Positions 17,881-26,135 of a DNA stretch of 64,000 nucleotides are shown here, piece by piece (the stretch's first letter is position 1; the number at the start of each line of letters is the position of its first letter). Origin of the DNA: an uncultured Mycoplasmatota bacterium (GTDB lineage Bacteria; Bacillota_I; Bacilli_A; RF39; UBA660); the NCBI GenBank assembly GCA_947652325.1, contig CANTCQ010000001.1:1-64000 (forward strand), read 5' to 3'. The position numbers were made by a program, and so were the translations under genes. The notes under the pieces were generated by a model. It made no database searches, was not told the origin of the DNA, and saw only the letters and a list, made by a program, of their open reading frames with translations.

Positions 17881-18157
17881 TTTTTTCAACCCCATTTTTT
17901 TCATATCTTCATCTATTTCTTGACATATACAAGTTGAATATCATCATTTTCATTTGAAAATGCTCTAGACATTAATATTGCTCTATCATAACAATACCCA
18001 TTAGACATACTGTTAGATAATAATATTATTGATGCTGGAATTCCACCATAATAAATATTTCTTAACTTAAATTATCATTATAAGGTTTGATATAACCATT
18101 TTTTATTCCCCATATTAATAATTGTTTTGATTTATAATTATGTAACTTCCATTTCAT
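17881..18157 (-). pseudogene. decayed paralogue of the 17400-17876 gene
   Basis: Minus-strand frames give MKWKLHNYKSKQLLIWGIKN and GYIKPYNDNLS, a stop, then in another frame RNIYYGGIPASIILLSNSMS and GYCYDRAILMSRAF, ending at a stop, and a third short piece IDEDMKKMGLKK. The CYDRA segment corresponds to CYDRS in the neighbouring gene. Two frame changes make it a pseudogene. Confidence 0.55.
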
Positions 18158-18350
18158 ATTTTGCAATTTTGTTGTCATCCAAAACACCCTTTTTTGAATT
18201 GCTGTGTATGTTACCATAAAAAGTAGATTTATGCAACTTTTTTCCTATATTATCTTTTGAAATTATCTCTTTTATCAATAATTTTTTTATTTTGAATAAT
18301 ATATGTTTGATAAAGAATATGTTAAAGTTAAGTAAGAAACTTTTGATATT

Positions 18351-18610
18351 ATGAATCATGTTTTTAAAGAAACAAAAAAGATTATGGAATACAAAAAACT
18401 CAACAAATTATTAATTTATAGAAGAAAAATAGGTTTATTATGAAAAAAATAAGAGAACAAGATTATGTACTAGATGAGGGCATTATTGTTATTCACCATA
18501 CACTTGATGCCTTATATTCCAAAAGAAATTGAGCAAAAAGTTTTAAATTTAGTTGTAGAAACGGCAGATTTATTTAGATTATCCTAAAGAAGGTGAAATT
18601 AAAGATATGG
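18351..18610 (+). pseudogene. remnants of two short coupled genes
   Basis: A 30-codon ORF (MNHVFKETKKIMEYKKLNK...) ends at 18443 with an ATGA overlap to a second frame, MKKIREQDYVLDEGIIVIHH, TLDALYSKRN, that stops at once and continues shifted as YIPKEIEQKVLNLVVETADLF. The ATGA junction and sensible protein text suggest two former coupled genes. No family recognised. The rest of 18158-18766 shows nothing else. Confidence 0.4.
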
Positions 18611-18766
18611 ATATAAAAAAAGAAGATTATGTAAGAAGAGTAAAAATATATAAAGCGAAAATCCTCAAAACATAAATGATATCTAAATAGTTATTTTAAA
18701 TATGCTGCTCTAAGCAAAATGATTATAGAAAAACATTTAAAAAAAGCTTTTAAAAATTTTTAATTT

Positions 18767-18775
18767 TGTTATAAT
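18767..18775 (+). promoter_or_regulatory. extended -10 promoter of the giant sigma-like gene
   Basis: TGTTATAAT (TATAAT at 18770-18775) lies 17 nt before the ATG at 18793, with GGGGTGA as ribosome binding site. Confidence 0.6.
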
Positions 18776-18792
18776 AAGTCGGGGTGAATTAT

Positions 18793-21700
18793 ATGGATGA
18801 TGAAATAATAATACTAACTGATGATAAACTAGAAAATGCATTTGTGGACGATGCTTTTAAAATGTATATGCGTGAAATTCGTCGTTATCCAAATTTATCC
18901 GTAGAACAGCAACAAAAATTAGGACATCGTTACAAAGAAAATGGTGATTTGAAGGCTAGGGAGCTTTTAATAAATTGTAATTTAAGATTAGTTGTAAGTG
19001 TTGCATATCATTATAGATTAATAATTAAACATCTTCAAATATTAGATGTAATACAAGAAGGTAATTTTGGACTTATTCGAGCTGTAGAAACTTATGATCC
19101 AGAACAAGGAGCTTTTACTACTTATGCATTTTTTTGGATAAGTCAGAAAATAATACGTGGACTAGCGAATAAAGATGATGTTATTAGAAAGCCAGTTCAT
19201 ATTGTTCAAACCACTTATAAATATCTTGGTCTTGTTGAAAATTATAACCAAAAAGGATTACCATTACCATCTGATAAAGACATTTGTGATACTTTAAATA
19301 TAACAATAGGAACTTTAAAAAAAATAAGAGATTCTTTAAAACAGAATCCAGTTAGTTTGAATCAAACTATAGATGATGAAGATAAAAGTGAATTAGAAAA
19401 ATTCGTTACTGTTGAAAATCATGATTACGATAATATATTAAATCAAATAGTAAATGATAATTTATTGTCAGTTTTAAAAGAAGTGTTGAGTCCATTATAT
19501 TATTTTGTTATTTATTATCGTATATTGAGTGATGAACAAAAAACTTTAAAAGTAGTGGCTTCTTATTTAAATATTACAGGAGAGCGTGTAAGAAAAATTG
19601 AAGCATATGCTTTGAAAAAAATAAAACCATATATGGTAGAAGATAGTAGTGTCTTTACAAGCGTATTAAATAAAATTAAACAAAGAGAAGGATATAAATT
19701 TTATTCTTTAAGAAAGACACCATTATCTCCAACTCAAATTAATAGATATATGTATTTAAAAGATGATTTAACTGATTTAGAGAGAAAGTTATATCAATTA
19801 AATTTATTAGGAAAATATAAGTATCGAAATGCTGATTATGCTTCTATTTTAAAAATAACATTACCAGAATTGAATCAAGTTATGACTTCTTTGAAAGCAA
19901 AATATAATAAGAAATTTAGTGATGCCAGGTCATTTAAGTACTTTCAAGAACAAATGATAAAAAATTATGGCACTGGTATATTTGATATAGATATTAATAA
20001 AAAAGAAAAAATAATAGATTATCGTGCTTTAGAAGAACGATATTCTTCACTTAGCTTAGAAGAAATTGTAAGTTACTTTAATGATGTTAATTATAATCTA
20101 ACTCACGATGAAGAAACTTTACTTAATAGGTATTTTGGTGTGTGTAATTGGGGAATACTACACCCAAGAGTTATTGAAAGAGAAGTTAATGTATTAATTT
20201 TTGGCTTTAGGAAAAAAAGTAAACAAGTTCCATTAAAAAAATTGTATAAAGAATATATAAGAATAATGCCTAAATTTACTGAAGAACAACAATTATATTT
20301 AGAATCATATTTTTTTGGCAAAAAAAATCGTAAGTTTTTTGATATAAATTATCCTAATTCCATTTTATATAGGCATGATTATTTTTTAATAGAAAAATTA
20401 GAAAGAAGTTATTATCATATTTACGAATATTTTGAAAATAATTTTACTAAGGAAAACTGGTTAGAAATAAAAAATAAATATTGGGAACAATTCTCTGATG
20501 AAAAAATTGAATATTTAGATTTGTATTATGGTGTTAAAGGAAAAATATATTCTATACCTGAAATAGCTGAAATGTTTCAAATGGAGTATATTAAAATGCA
20601 CGATATAATACGAGATGCTAGAGATTTGGCTATTCATTTATTTAGCGGAATAAAAAGAAAAATTGAAATTGATAAAGAGTTATATATACCATATATTGAA
20701 GATTTACATTATGATTTCACTAAAGAAACAAGAGATATTTTAAAATTATTTATAATTGAAGGTAAATCTTACGATGAAATTAGTAAAATTACCAGTTTAA
20801 ATAAAACGAGAATTTCTAATATTATTACAGATGGAATAAGAAAAATTGATAATTTTAGATTTGAAATCAGTCAATGTTTTATTATTGATGATGAAGAATT
20901 AAATAATTTTTTTGAATATTACAATAACAAAATAACACCTGTAGAGAAAAAAATATTAAGATTAAAGCATATAAATCATATGGAAAATAAAGATATTGCA
21001 CCTATAGTTGGTAAAACTTTGCAAGAGGTTAATAGTTATGTAAGGCGTTTTAATGTTTTATATAAAAATTATATGATACGAGATGTTGTTTTAACTGACA
21101 ATGATATTGCTGATGAAATAGCAAGACATAAAAGTGAGTCTATTTGGTCAGAAGAAGATAAAGAATTTGCTAGTTTCTATTTTGGAATTCAAAGTGTATA
21201 TAATCCAACTGGTTTGAAATTAAAAATGGAAGAACTTATGAAAAAAATGGGCTATAGTAAGCATACTTACTATCATATTTATATAAATATGATAAAACTA
21301 TTAAAAGCTCGTAAAATAGACTTTGTAAAACCAGATAATAATTATATATCTAGAGAAAAACTGGATAAATTGTTAGATGATGTTCATTTGCCTATAAGTG
21401 ATAAAGAAAGAGAAATAATTTGTTATCTCTTTGAGTTAAAAGGATATCCATATAAAAATATAGAAGAACTAACTTCAATATTCGGTGATAATAAAGGCAG
21501 TATAAAAAGAAGGTATCAAAGAGCTATTGTAAGTATTTATAAATATCTTAACAATGAAATAGAGGGTACTATTCACTATGAAGCTGATATTGTTCCTATA
21601 CTTAAATATTTTGGCATAAGTGATAGAATGAAAATAGAAGACTTTTATAAAAATGGTTTAACATATGAAAAAATGGCAACAAAACATAAAATAACATTTG

Positions 21701-22422
21701 AAAAAATTGTAATTATTATGAATAGAATTAGAACTACTATTTATGATTTAATGAATAATCCTAATGCTAAAAAATTTGATTTTGATTATTATTTAAAAGC
21801 TATAAATAATCCAGATTTACCATTTTCAGGTGATTTGCCTTTGGCAATTCAAATTTTTAACTTATCATTTGGAATGGATGGAGAAGAAAGAATGAGTATT
21901 CCTACAATTATGGAAAAATTACAATTAGATTTTGGATCAACAACGATAAACAAAACAATTAATTCTTTAATGTTAAGTGTTTGTAAGTTAAAAGATGGTA
22001 TAAAAATAGATAAAACTTTTTCTTTTGAACAGGTTTATTCTTACTTTACTAATAATTATATTAATATTCCAATTTATCGTAGAAAGATTTATCAAAAATA
22101 TTTTAATAGAGTTAAAAGTCAGAAGAATATAAATGGTTTAGGTTTTAAATTATCTAATGATATTATTTATGACCTAATTAAGGCTAATTATTCAAATGCT
22201 TTTGAATTAGGAAATACGAATAAAGAAGAGGTTTTAGAATTAATTAATAAACATGGCAAAGAATTAAATAAAAGAATTAGAAATGAATTAATGGGGAGAT
22301 TTGATATCAGAGAAAGAGATTACATGAATGGAAAAGACATTAATCATATATTTAAGATGTTATATACTTTAGATACAAGAAGAAAAAAATTAGATTCTCA
22401 AACTTTAGTGTTAAAAAATTAA
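18793..22422 (+). CDS. giant sigma-70-family protein with tandem HTH repeats
   Basis: 1,209 residues from ATG 18793 (the track's GTG lies in the binding site). The first 285 residues are a recognisable primary-type sigma factor: region 1.2 (YMREIRRYPNLS), region 2 (NLRLVVSVAYHY, DVIQEGNFGLIRAVETYDP, FTTYAFFWISQKI), region 3 (KPVHI, PSDKDICDTLNIT) and region 4 (VASYLNITGERVRKIEAYAL). The remaining 920 residues hold about ten further segments that look like sigma region 4: a short 'T-x-x-E/D-x-x-x-L' helix then a helix-turn-helix, for example FTKETRDILKLFIIEGKSYD, KITSLNKTRISNIITDGIRK, ISDKEREIICYLFELKGYPY and MENKDIAPIVGKTLQEV. Ordinary sigma factors have 250-600 residues. It is intact within an otherwise decaying tRNA-flanked island. 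It may direct RNA polymerase to element or host promoters; this is inference. Confidence 0.8.
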   Translation: MDDEIIILTDDKLENAFVDDAFKMYMREIRRYPNLSVEQQQKLGHRYKENGDLKARELLINCNLRLVVSVAYHYRLIIKHLQILDVIQEGNFGLIRAVETYDPEQGAFTTYAFFWISQKIIRGLANKDDVIRKPVHIVQTTYKYLGLVENYNQKGLPLPSDKDICDTLNITIGTLKKIRDSLKQNPVSLNQTIDDEDKSELEKFVTVENHDYDNILNQIVNDNLLSVLKEVLSPLYYFVIYYRILSDEQKTLKVVASYLNITGERVRKIEAYALKKIKPYMVEDSSVFTSVLNKIKQREGYKFYSLRKTPLSPTQINRYMYLKDDLTDLERKLYQLNLLGKYKYRNADYASILKITLPELNQVMTSLKAKYNKKFSDARSFKYFQEQMIKNYGTGIFDIDINKKEKIIDYRALEERYSSLSLEEIVSYFNDVNYNLTHDEETLLNRYFGVCNWGILHPRVIEREVNVLIFGFRKKSKQVPLKKLYKEYIRIMPKFTEEQQLYLESYFFGKKNRKFFDINYPNSILYRHDYFLIEKLERSYYHIYEYFENNFTKENWLEIKNKYWEQFSDEKIEYLDLYYGVKGKIYSIPEIAEMFQMEYIKMHDIIRDARDLAIHLFSGIKRKIEIDKELYIPYIEDLHYDFTKETRDILKLFIIEGKSYDEISKITSLNKTRISNIITDGIRKIDNFRFEISQCFIIDDEELNNFFEYYNNKITPVEKKILRLKHINHMENKDIAPIVGKTLQEVNSYVRRFNVLYKNYMIRDVVLTDNDIADEIARHKSESIWSEEDKEFASFYFGIQSVYNPTGLKLKMEELMKKMGYSKHTYYHIYINMIKLLKARKIDFVKPDNNYISREKLDKLLDDVHLPISDKEREIICYLFELKGYPYKNIEELTSIFGDNKGSIKRRYQRAIVSIYKYLNNEIEGTIHYEADIVPILKYFGISDRMKIEDFYKNGLTYEKMATKHKITFEKIVIIMNRIRTTIYDLMNNPNAKKFDFDYYLKAINNPDLPFSGDLPLAIQIFNLSFGMDGEERMSIPTIMEKLQLDFGSTTINKTINSLMLSVCKLKDGIKIDKTFSFEQVYSYFTNNYINIPIYRRKIYQKYFNRVKSQKNINGLGFKLSNDIIYDLIKANYSNAFELGNTNKEEVLELINKHGKELNKRIRNELMGRFDIRERDYMNGKDINHIFKMLYTLDTRRKKLDSQTLVLKN

Positions 22423-22461
22423 AATAATATTGGATGAACAATGATTTAGAAAATAGAAACT

Positions 22462-22504
22462 AACAGAAATCCAAAAGAAACTTCGTAACTAATGGATTTC
22501 TGTT
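22462..22504. repeat. dispersed hairpin repeat, copy 1 (terminator-like)
   Basis: A 12-bp perfect stem AACAGAAATCCA / TGGATTTCTGTT with a 19-nt loop, 40 nt after the sigma-like gene. A closely similar sequence (AAATCCAAAAGAAA, AACTAATG, TTTTGTTTTT) follows the ABC exporter operon at 63480. It may terminate transcription, but the conserved loop suggests a dispersed element. The rest of 22505-22730 shows no gene. Confidence 0.5.
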
Positions 22505-22740
22505 TAAAATTTAGTTCTTTACGACTAGGTAACACATTACCAAGTTGAACATTGATAGAATAAGGTGATACTATTTGTTCCAAGGAAGCTGTCTACCATC
22601 TACATAATAATACCAACTAAAAAATATATAGTGGATTTAATACATTATAAAGATATAATGAATAATAAGATTAAATCCAAATATTGACTTAAAATATCAT
22701 ATATATATAATATATTTCAAATTATGAAGTGGTGAGTGCG

Positions 22741-23619
22741 ATGTTTAATAATGTTTTTGATTTATATAATCATAATATTTTGGCATATCGTAAGATTTTA
22801 TTGGGATTAGAAAAAACAAAAGACATTGTTTCAATTATTCATGGAACAGGTACAGGAAAATCTTATATTGGTTTACAATTAGCTTATGATTTTAGTAAAA
22901 AAATAGATATTGATGATGATTCTAGGATTTTATATATTGTTCCATCCCATGGAATAATTGAACATTTGCATGAAATAATTGATTCAATTCCTAGTTTGAA
23001 CTTTGATAGAGATTTCTCAAAAGTTGATTTTATTACATATCAAAGCTTAGTTTATCTATCAAATGATGAAATAGGAAAATTGAAAATAAAATTATTAATA
23101 TTGGATGAGTTTCATCATATTGGGGCACCTATATGGGGCGAAAAAATTAATACTTTAGTTGAAACACATGATGGAATGAAAGTATTTGGTATGACAGCTT
23201 ATACTGTTAGAGATAGAGGTACTATATACGAACGAGATATGGTTAATTCTGATGGTAGTGAATTATTTTCGAATAGTGTTGTAAGCAAATATGATATTTG
23301 TGATGCAATGATTGATGGAGTTCTTCCCAAACCTATTTATAAAACAACTTATATAGATTTACTTGATAAAGAAATAAAGCTAGAAGAATTAGTAAATTCA
23401 AGAGATTTTTCTCAAAAAGAAAAAGAAGAATATTTAAAAATTTTAAAAGATGCTAGAAAGAAAATACTCAGTGCTCCTAGTATAAAGCAATTATTTAAAA
23501 ATAATATTAAAAAAGATGGAAAGTATTTATACTTTTGTCCATCGACTTCTGAAATGGGTATAAATGATATAGATTCAATAATTGAAGAAACAAAAGGTTG
23601 GCTTTACGAATTCCTGTAA
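22741..23619 (+). pseudogene. SF2 DEAD/DEAH-type helicase, N-terminal part only
   Basis: Starts at ATG 22741 after GGTGAG. It encodes the first helicase domain: IIHGTGTGKSYIGLQLAYDF (Walker A), ILYIVPSHGIIEH (motif Ia region), LLILDEFHHIGAPIWG (Walker B, DEFH form) and KVFGMTAYTVRDRGTIY (motif III). It then enters the linker and ends at FCPSTSEMGINDIDS plus a short tail. Motifs IV-VI of the second helicase domain are missing, and a small frameshifted piece follows, so an internal deletion seems to have removed about half of the gene. Such helicases, often with C-terminal helicase-associated domains, are common on mobile and defence islands. Confidence 0.7.
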
Positions 23620-23861
23620 ATCAAATAGAATTATTAGAAGTAATTGGAATACAATGGATGAGTGAGAAAACAGACAAAAAACTTCAATTTGAATGTATAG
23701 ATGAAAGTAATTATCATAGAAAAAAGATTGAATTATTAAACAGAGCAAATAGTTTTTTAAATCAATTAATTTTATTAGGGATAAATGAAATAACATCAAA
23801 AGATGATATTGATTATATAAATAATGAGTTTGAAAAACAATTGACTTTAACAAAAAAATAA
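23598..23861 (+). pseudogene. C-terminal remnant of the helicase gene
   Basis: In a shifted frame after the truncated helicase: VNQIELLEVIGIQWMSEKTD, NYHRKKIELLNRANSFLNQL and a stop. It overlaps the end of the first part and has no ribosome binding site. Most simply it is the far C-terminus of the same protein joined by a deletion. Confidence 0.5.
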
Positions 23862-23964
23862 TATATTTTAGAAATCCAGTCCTTTATGATATAAACCCCA
23901 TTTCTATGTCCAAGAAACGGGGTTCATATAGTACTTCTAGTTAATATTTATTACTCTCGAATAA

Positions 23965-23992
23965 AAAGTTCGAGTTTCCTATCAATCTGGTG
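23965..23992 (+). repeat. att-like direct repeat, right copy (at tRNA-Arg)
   Basis: AAAGTTCGAGTTTCCTATCA followed by ATCTGGTG; 26 of 28 positions equal 17081-17108. Its last 5 bases are the complement of the 3' end of tRNA-Arg (discriminator and CCA plus first base pair). The adjoining CTCGAA/TTCGAG palindrome could act as the tRNA terminator on the minus strand. Confidence 0.65.
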
Positions 23993-24064
23993 TTCATGAT
24001 GAGATTCGAACTCATGACCTCTTCCTTCGGAGGGAAGCACTCTATCCAGCTGAGCTACATGAAC
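23988..24064 (-). tRNA. tRNA-Arg(CCG)
   Basis: The minus strand folds as a cloverleaf: acceptor GTTCATG / CATGAAC, D arm GCTCAGCTGGATAGAGT, anticodon stem CTTCC/GGAAG with loop CTCCGAA (anticodon CCG, reads CGG), T arm ATGAG-TTCGAAT-CTCAT, discriminator A and an encoded CCA. Its 3' end is the probable integration site of the 17.1-24.0 kb island. Confidence 0.93.
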
Positions 24065-24085
24065 GAAATAAAATTATATTAGTTT

Positions 24086-24091
24086 ATTATA
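24086..24091 (-). promoter_or_regulatory. -10 of tRNA-Arg promoter
   Basis: TATAAT on the minus strand, about 20 nt upstream of the mature 5' end; an ATGAAA lies 17 bp further up as a weak -35. The site sits just before the stop codon of the upstream gene. Confidence 0.5.
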
Positions 24092-24097
24092 CAACAA

Positions 24098-24640
24098 TTA
24101 TGACTCATTTTCATTTATTTTACACTGACCTTTGCATGAAAATTTCTTTTCTATTATTTTTTCTTTTTCTGGACATTTTAAATATATTTTTATACGATAT
24201 TCTAATTGTGCTATTTTCGTAACGATTACATAGCTGCTAAAATAATTACACACTTTATTTTTTTCTTTTATTTCTTCTAATTTTTTTAATTGAATCATTT
24301 CTTCTAATATAATAGAAGAAGAATCTCCAATGTGGATAGGTAACTTATTTTCTCCATAATAAGCCAGTGTGGCATCTGTAATTTTCTTTATATTTTGATT
24401 AAATTCTTCTTTTTCTTTTTTGTGATATTGGTTAAGTCTAGAAATAATTATCATAATAAATATGATTACTAAAAAAAGAATTCCTAATTTTGTAATAACC
24501 AATTTCCAATTAATTTTTTTTAAAAAAGAATTTTGTTGCAGTCTTTTTATTTGAGGAAAAGAAAATTTTAATTTCTTTTTTAAAATGAATTTATTTTTAA
24601 CTTTTTTTTTCTTTCTGTTTCTTCCTTTTTCTTCATACAT
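24098..24640 (-). CDS. membrane-anchored protein with pseudopilin-like Cys domain
   Basis: 180 residues. A very basic cytoplasmic N-terminus of about 45 residues (RNRKKKKVKNKFILKKKLKF) precedes a transmembrane helix (LGILFLVIIFIMIIISRL). The extracytoplasmic part has ATLAYYGENKLPIHIGDSSS, IILEEMIQLKKL and CNYFSSYVIVTK with IKIYLKC, then a C-terminal CKGQC. The C-x(n)-SYVIVTK...Y-x-x-C layout is the same as in the proteins at 721 and 1156. Function unknown; probably envelope. Confidence 0.6.
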   Translation of the reverse strand: MYEEKGRNRKKKKVKNKFILKKKLKFSFPQIKRLQQNSFLKKINWKLVITKLGILFLVIIFIMIIISRLNQYHKKEKEEFNQNIKKITDATLAYYGENKLPIHIGDSSSIILEEMIQLKKLEEIKEKNKVCNYFSSYVIVTKIAQLEYRIKIYLKCPEKEKIIEKKFSCKGQCKINENES

Positions 24641-24663
24641 ACTATCCCTCTTTTTGAATTTTT

Positions 24664-24692
24664 ATTATACAATATCTTACAATTATTGTCAG
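24664..24692 (-). promoter_or_regulatory. promoter of the 24098-24640 gene
   Basis: Minus strand: CTGACA, 17-bp spacer, TATAAT, one of the best matches to consensus here. Confidence 0.7.
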
Positions 24693-24722
24693 CACAATTA
24701 TATGGTTTTTTTTAGTCTTTTA

Positions 24723-24731
24723 TGCTAGAAT
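24723..24731 (+). promoter_or_regulatory. extended -10 promoter of tmRNA
   Basis: TGCTAGAAT (extended -10) ending 9 nt before the mature 5' end at 24741. The -35 is weak. Confidence 0.5.
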
Positions 24732-24740
24732 ACGATTTAT

Positions 24741-25109
24741 GGGGCAGTATAATGGTTTTCGACAATTATTACTAGATATGATGGCAAGTGGTAGGCATAC
24801 CCTAAATGCAAACAAAAATAAATAACAAAACTAAAAACGAAACCTTTGGTGGTTTCACTCCTGTTTTTGCCTAATTAAAGGTTTAAGGAGACTTCTTTTT
24901 ACTTCTCTTATAGGGTAAACAAGAAGTATTTACACATATAAGATATATTATAAAAATTGTTTAAGTTTTTGTAACGAAAATTTATTAAACTAGTTATATA
25001 ATCGGTACGCTATAGCCAGTTATATAATGAATTTAAAATCTAGCTAAACTTGTAGAAATTGTATCATAGGATATTTTGGACAGGGGTTCGACTCCCCTCT
25101 GCTCCACCA
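24741..25109 (+). ncRNA. ssrA: transfer-messenger RNA
   Basis: 369 nt. The 5' end GGGGCAGTATAATGGTTTTCGACA and 3' end CAGGGGTTCGACTCCCCTCTGCTCCACCA form the tRNA-Ala-like acceptor and T arms, with a G-U pair as usual. A stem CTCCT/AGGAG encloses a stop codon, as helix 5 does. The long frame ending there reads ...KTKNETFGGFTPVFA-stop, a plausible degradation tag with hydrophobic end. The GCA frame that looks like a resume codon (GCAAACAAAAATAAATAA) stops after five codons. With SmpB it rescues stalled ribosomes. Confidence 0.95.
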
Positions 25110-25320
25110 TGTGGTCATAAAACAAACACAAATGTTTGTCTGAAATAAATTTTTAGATATACTGATATTTTTTTAGGAGACTTTTTAGGGTAGTTTATAG
25201 ATGCGTTAGTGAATATGAACTTGCGTGTATGATTGGTATTGAAAGCCCCTCATGTAGAAAATACCTTTGACTATGAAAAAGATATTCAAAATTTGTTAAC
25301 TCTGGATAATGAAGAAGAAT
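25110..25320 (+). other. short gap with a possible coding remnant
   Basis: An ACAAACA/TGTTTGT hairpin follows tmRNA. Further on, a frame reads LKAPHVENTFDYEKDIQNLL to a stop at 25320, with no start or binding site; it may be the tail of a lost gene. Confidence 0.35.
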
Positions 25321-25322
25321 AA

Positions 25323-25358
25323 AAAAGTAAGAAATTTTTTGATTTCTTACTTTTCTTT
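25323..25358. terminator. bidirectional terminator
   Basis: Stem AAAAGTAAGAAAT / ATTTCTTACTTTT with a 6-nt loop, T runs on the + side and A runs on the other. It overlaps the stop codon of the permease gene. Confidence 0.75.
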
Positions 25359-26135
25359 TAATAATTTTTTTTCTAATTTATCAATTAATTCATATAACAA
25401 GAATGATATAAGAATAAGAATAATTATGCCACTCATTACAATATGTAAATTAAAAACTTGTGTTCCATAAATGATTAGGTATCCTATACCTTTTTTACTA
25501 ACTAAAAATTCACCCATAATGACCCCAATTAAACTCATAGAAATATTGATTTTTAATGAAGAAATAATTGTACTATAGGAAGCGGGTATAACCACTTTTG
25601 TTAATATTTGTAGTTTACTCGCCCCAAAAGATTTTAAAAGTTTTATCTTATAAGCATCTGTATTTAAGAATCCATTATATATTGTAATGATACTTAATAT
25701 AAGATTAATAAGCAAAGCCATTACAATAATCGATTTCATATTAGCTCCTGCCCAAATAATAATAATGGGACCTAACGCTACTTTAGGAAGACTATTTAAC
25801 ATCGTTAAGAATGGGTCAATAATTTTAGCAATGGTTTTACATTCATAAAGAATAATAGCAATGGTAAAACCTAGCGTAATTCCTAAACCAAAAGCAATAA
25901 TTGTTTCATATAATGTAGTCCAAATATGTGAAAATAAATTGTAATTTTGGTATAAGGAAAAAATAGTTTCCATTATTTTTTTAGGGCTTGAAAAGATAAA
26001 TGGATTAATAATTTTTTTGTCAGCTAATATTTGCCATAATAGAAAGAAAATAATCGTAATTAAAATTTGAGCAAAAATAATATTGATTTTATTTCTTTTT
26101 ATTTTTTTTAAATAAAAACTTTGCTCTTTAGACAT
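25347..26135 (-). CDS. ABC importer permease (SsuC/TauC/ThiX type)
   Basis: 262 residues with about six transmembrane helices. It has the permease pattern of this family: SHIWTTLYETIIAFGLGITLGF near the start and the EAA-like loop KSFGASKLQILTKVVIPASY. It overlaps the ATPase gene by 8 nt and is the last gene of a three-gene minus-strand operon. It forms the membrane channel for an imported small molecule of the sulfonate/nitrate/pyrimidine class; the substrate cannot be told from sequence. Confidence 0.88.
   Translation of the reverse strand: MSKEQSFYLKKIKRNKINIIFAQILITIIFFLLWQILADKKIINPFIFSSPKKIMETIFSLYQNYNLFSHIWTTLYETIIAFGLGITLGFTIAIILYECKTIAKIIDPFLTMLNSLPKVALGPIIIIWAGANMKSIIVMALLINLILSIITIYNGFLNTDAYKIKLLKSFGASKLQILTKVVIPASYSTIISSLKINISMSLIGVIMGEFLVSKKGIGYLIIYGTQVFNLHIVMSGIIILILISFLLYELIDKLEKKLLKEK

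Noticed and set aside
18138-18359. Minus-strand ORF of 73 aa
   Set aside because: Overlaps a recognisable pseudogene in another frame, low-complexity content, no binding site.
15345-18780. Possible CRISPR array or repeat-rich region in the AT-rich island
   Set aside because: No regularly spaced repeats are seen; the apparent repetition is low-complexity AT sequence.
22505-22728. Possible gene remnant between hairpin and helicase
   Set aside because: Short frames can be read on both strands but none is long or convincing enough to name.
23575-23853. Minus-strand ORF of 92 aa opposite the helicase remnant
   Set aside because: Antisense shadow without start signals.
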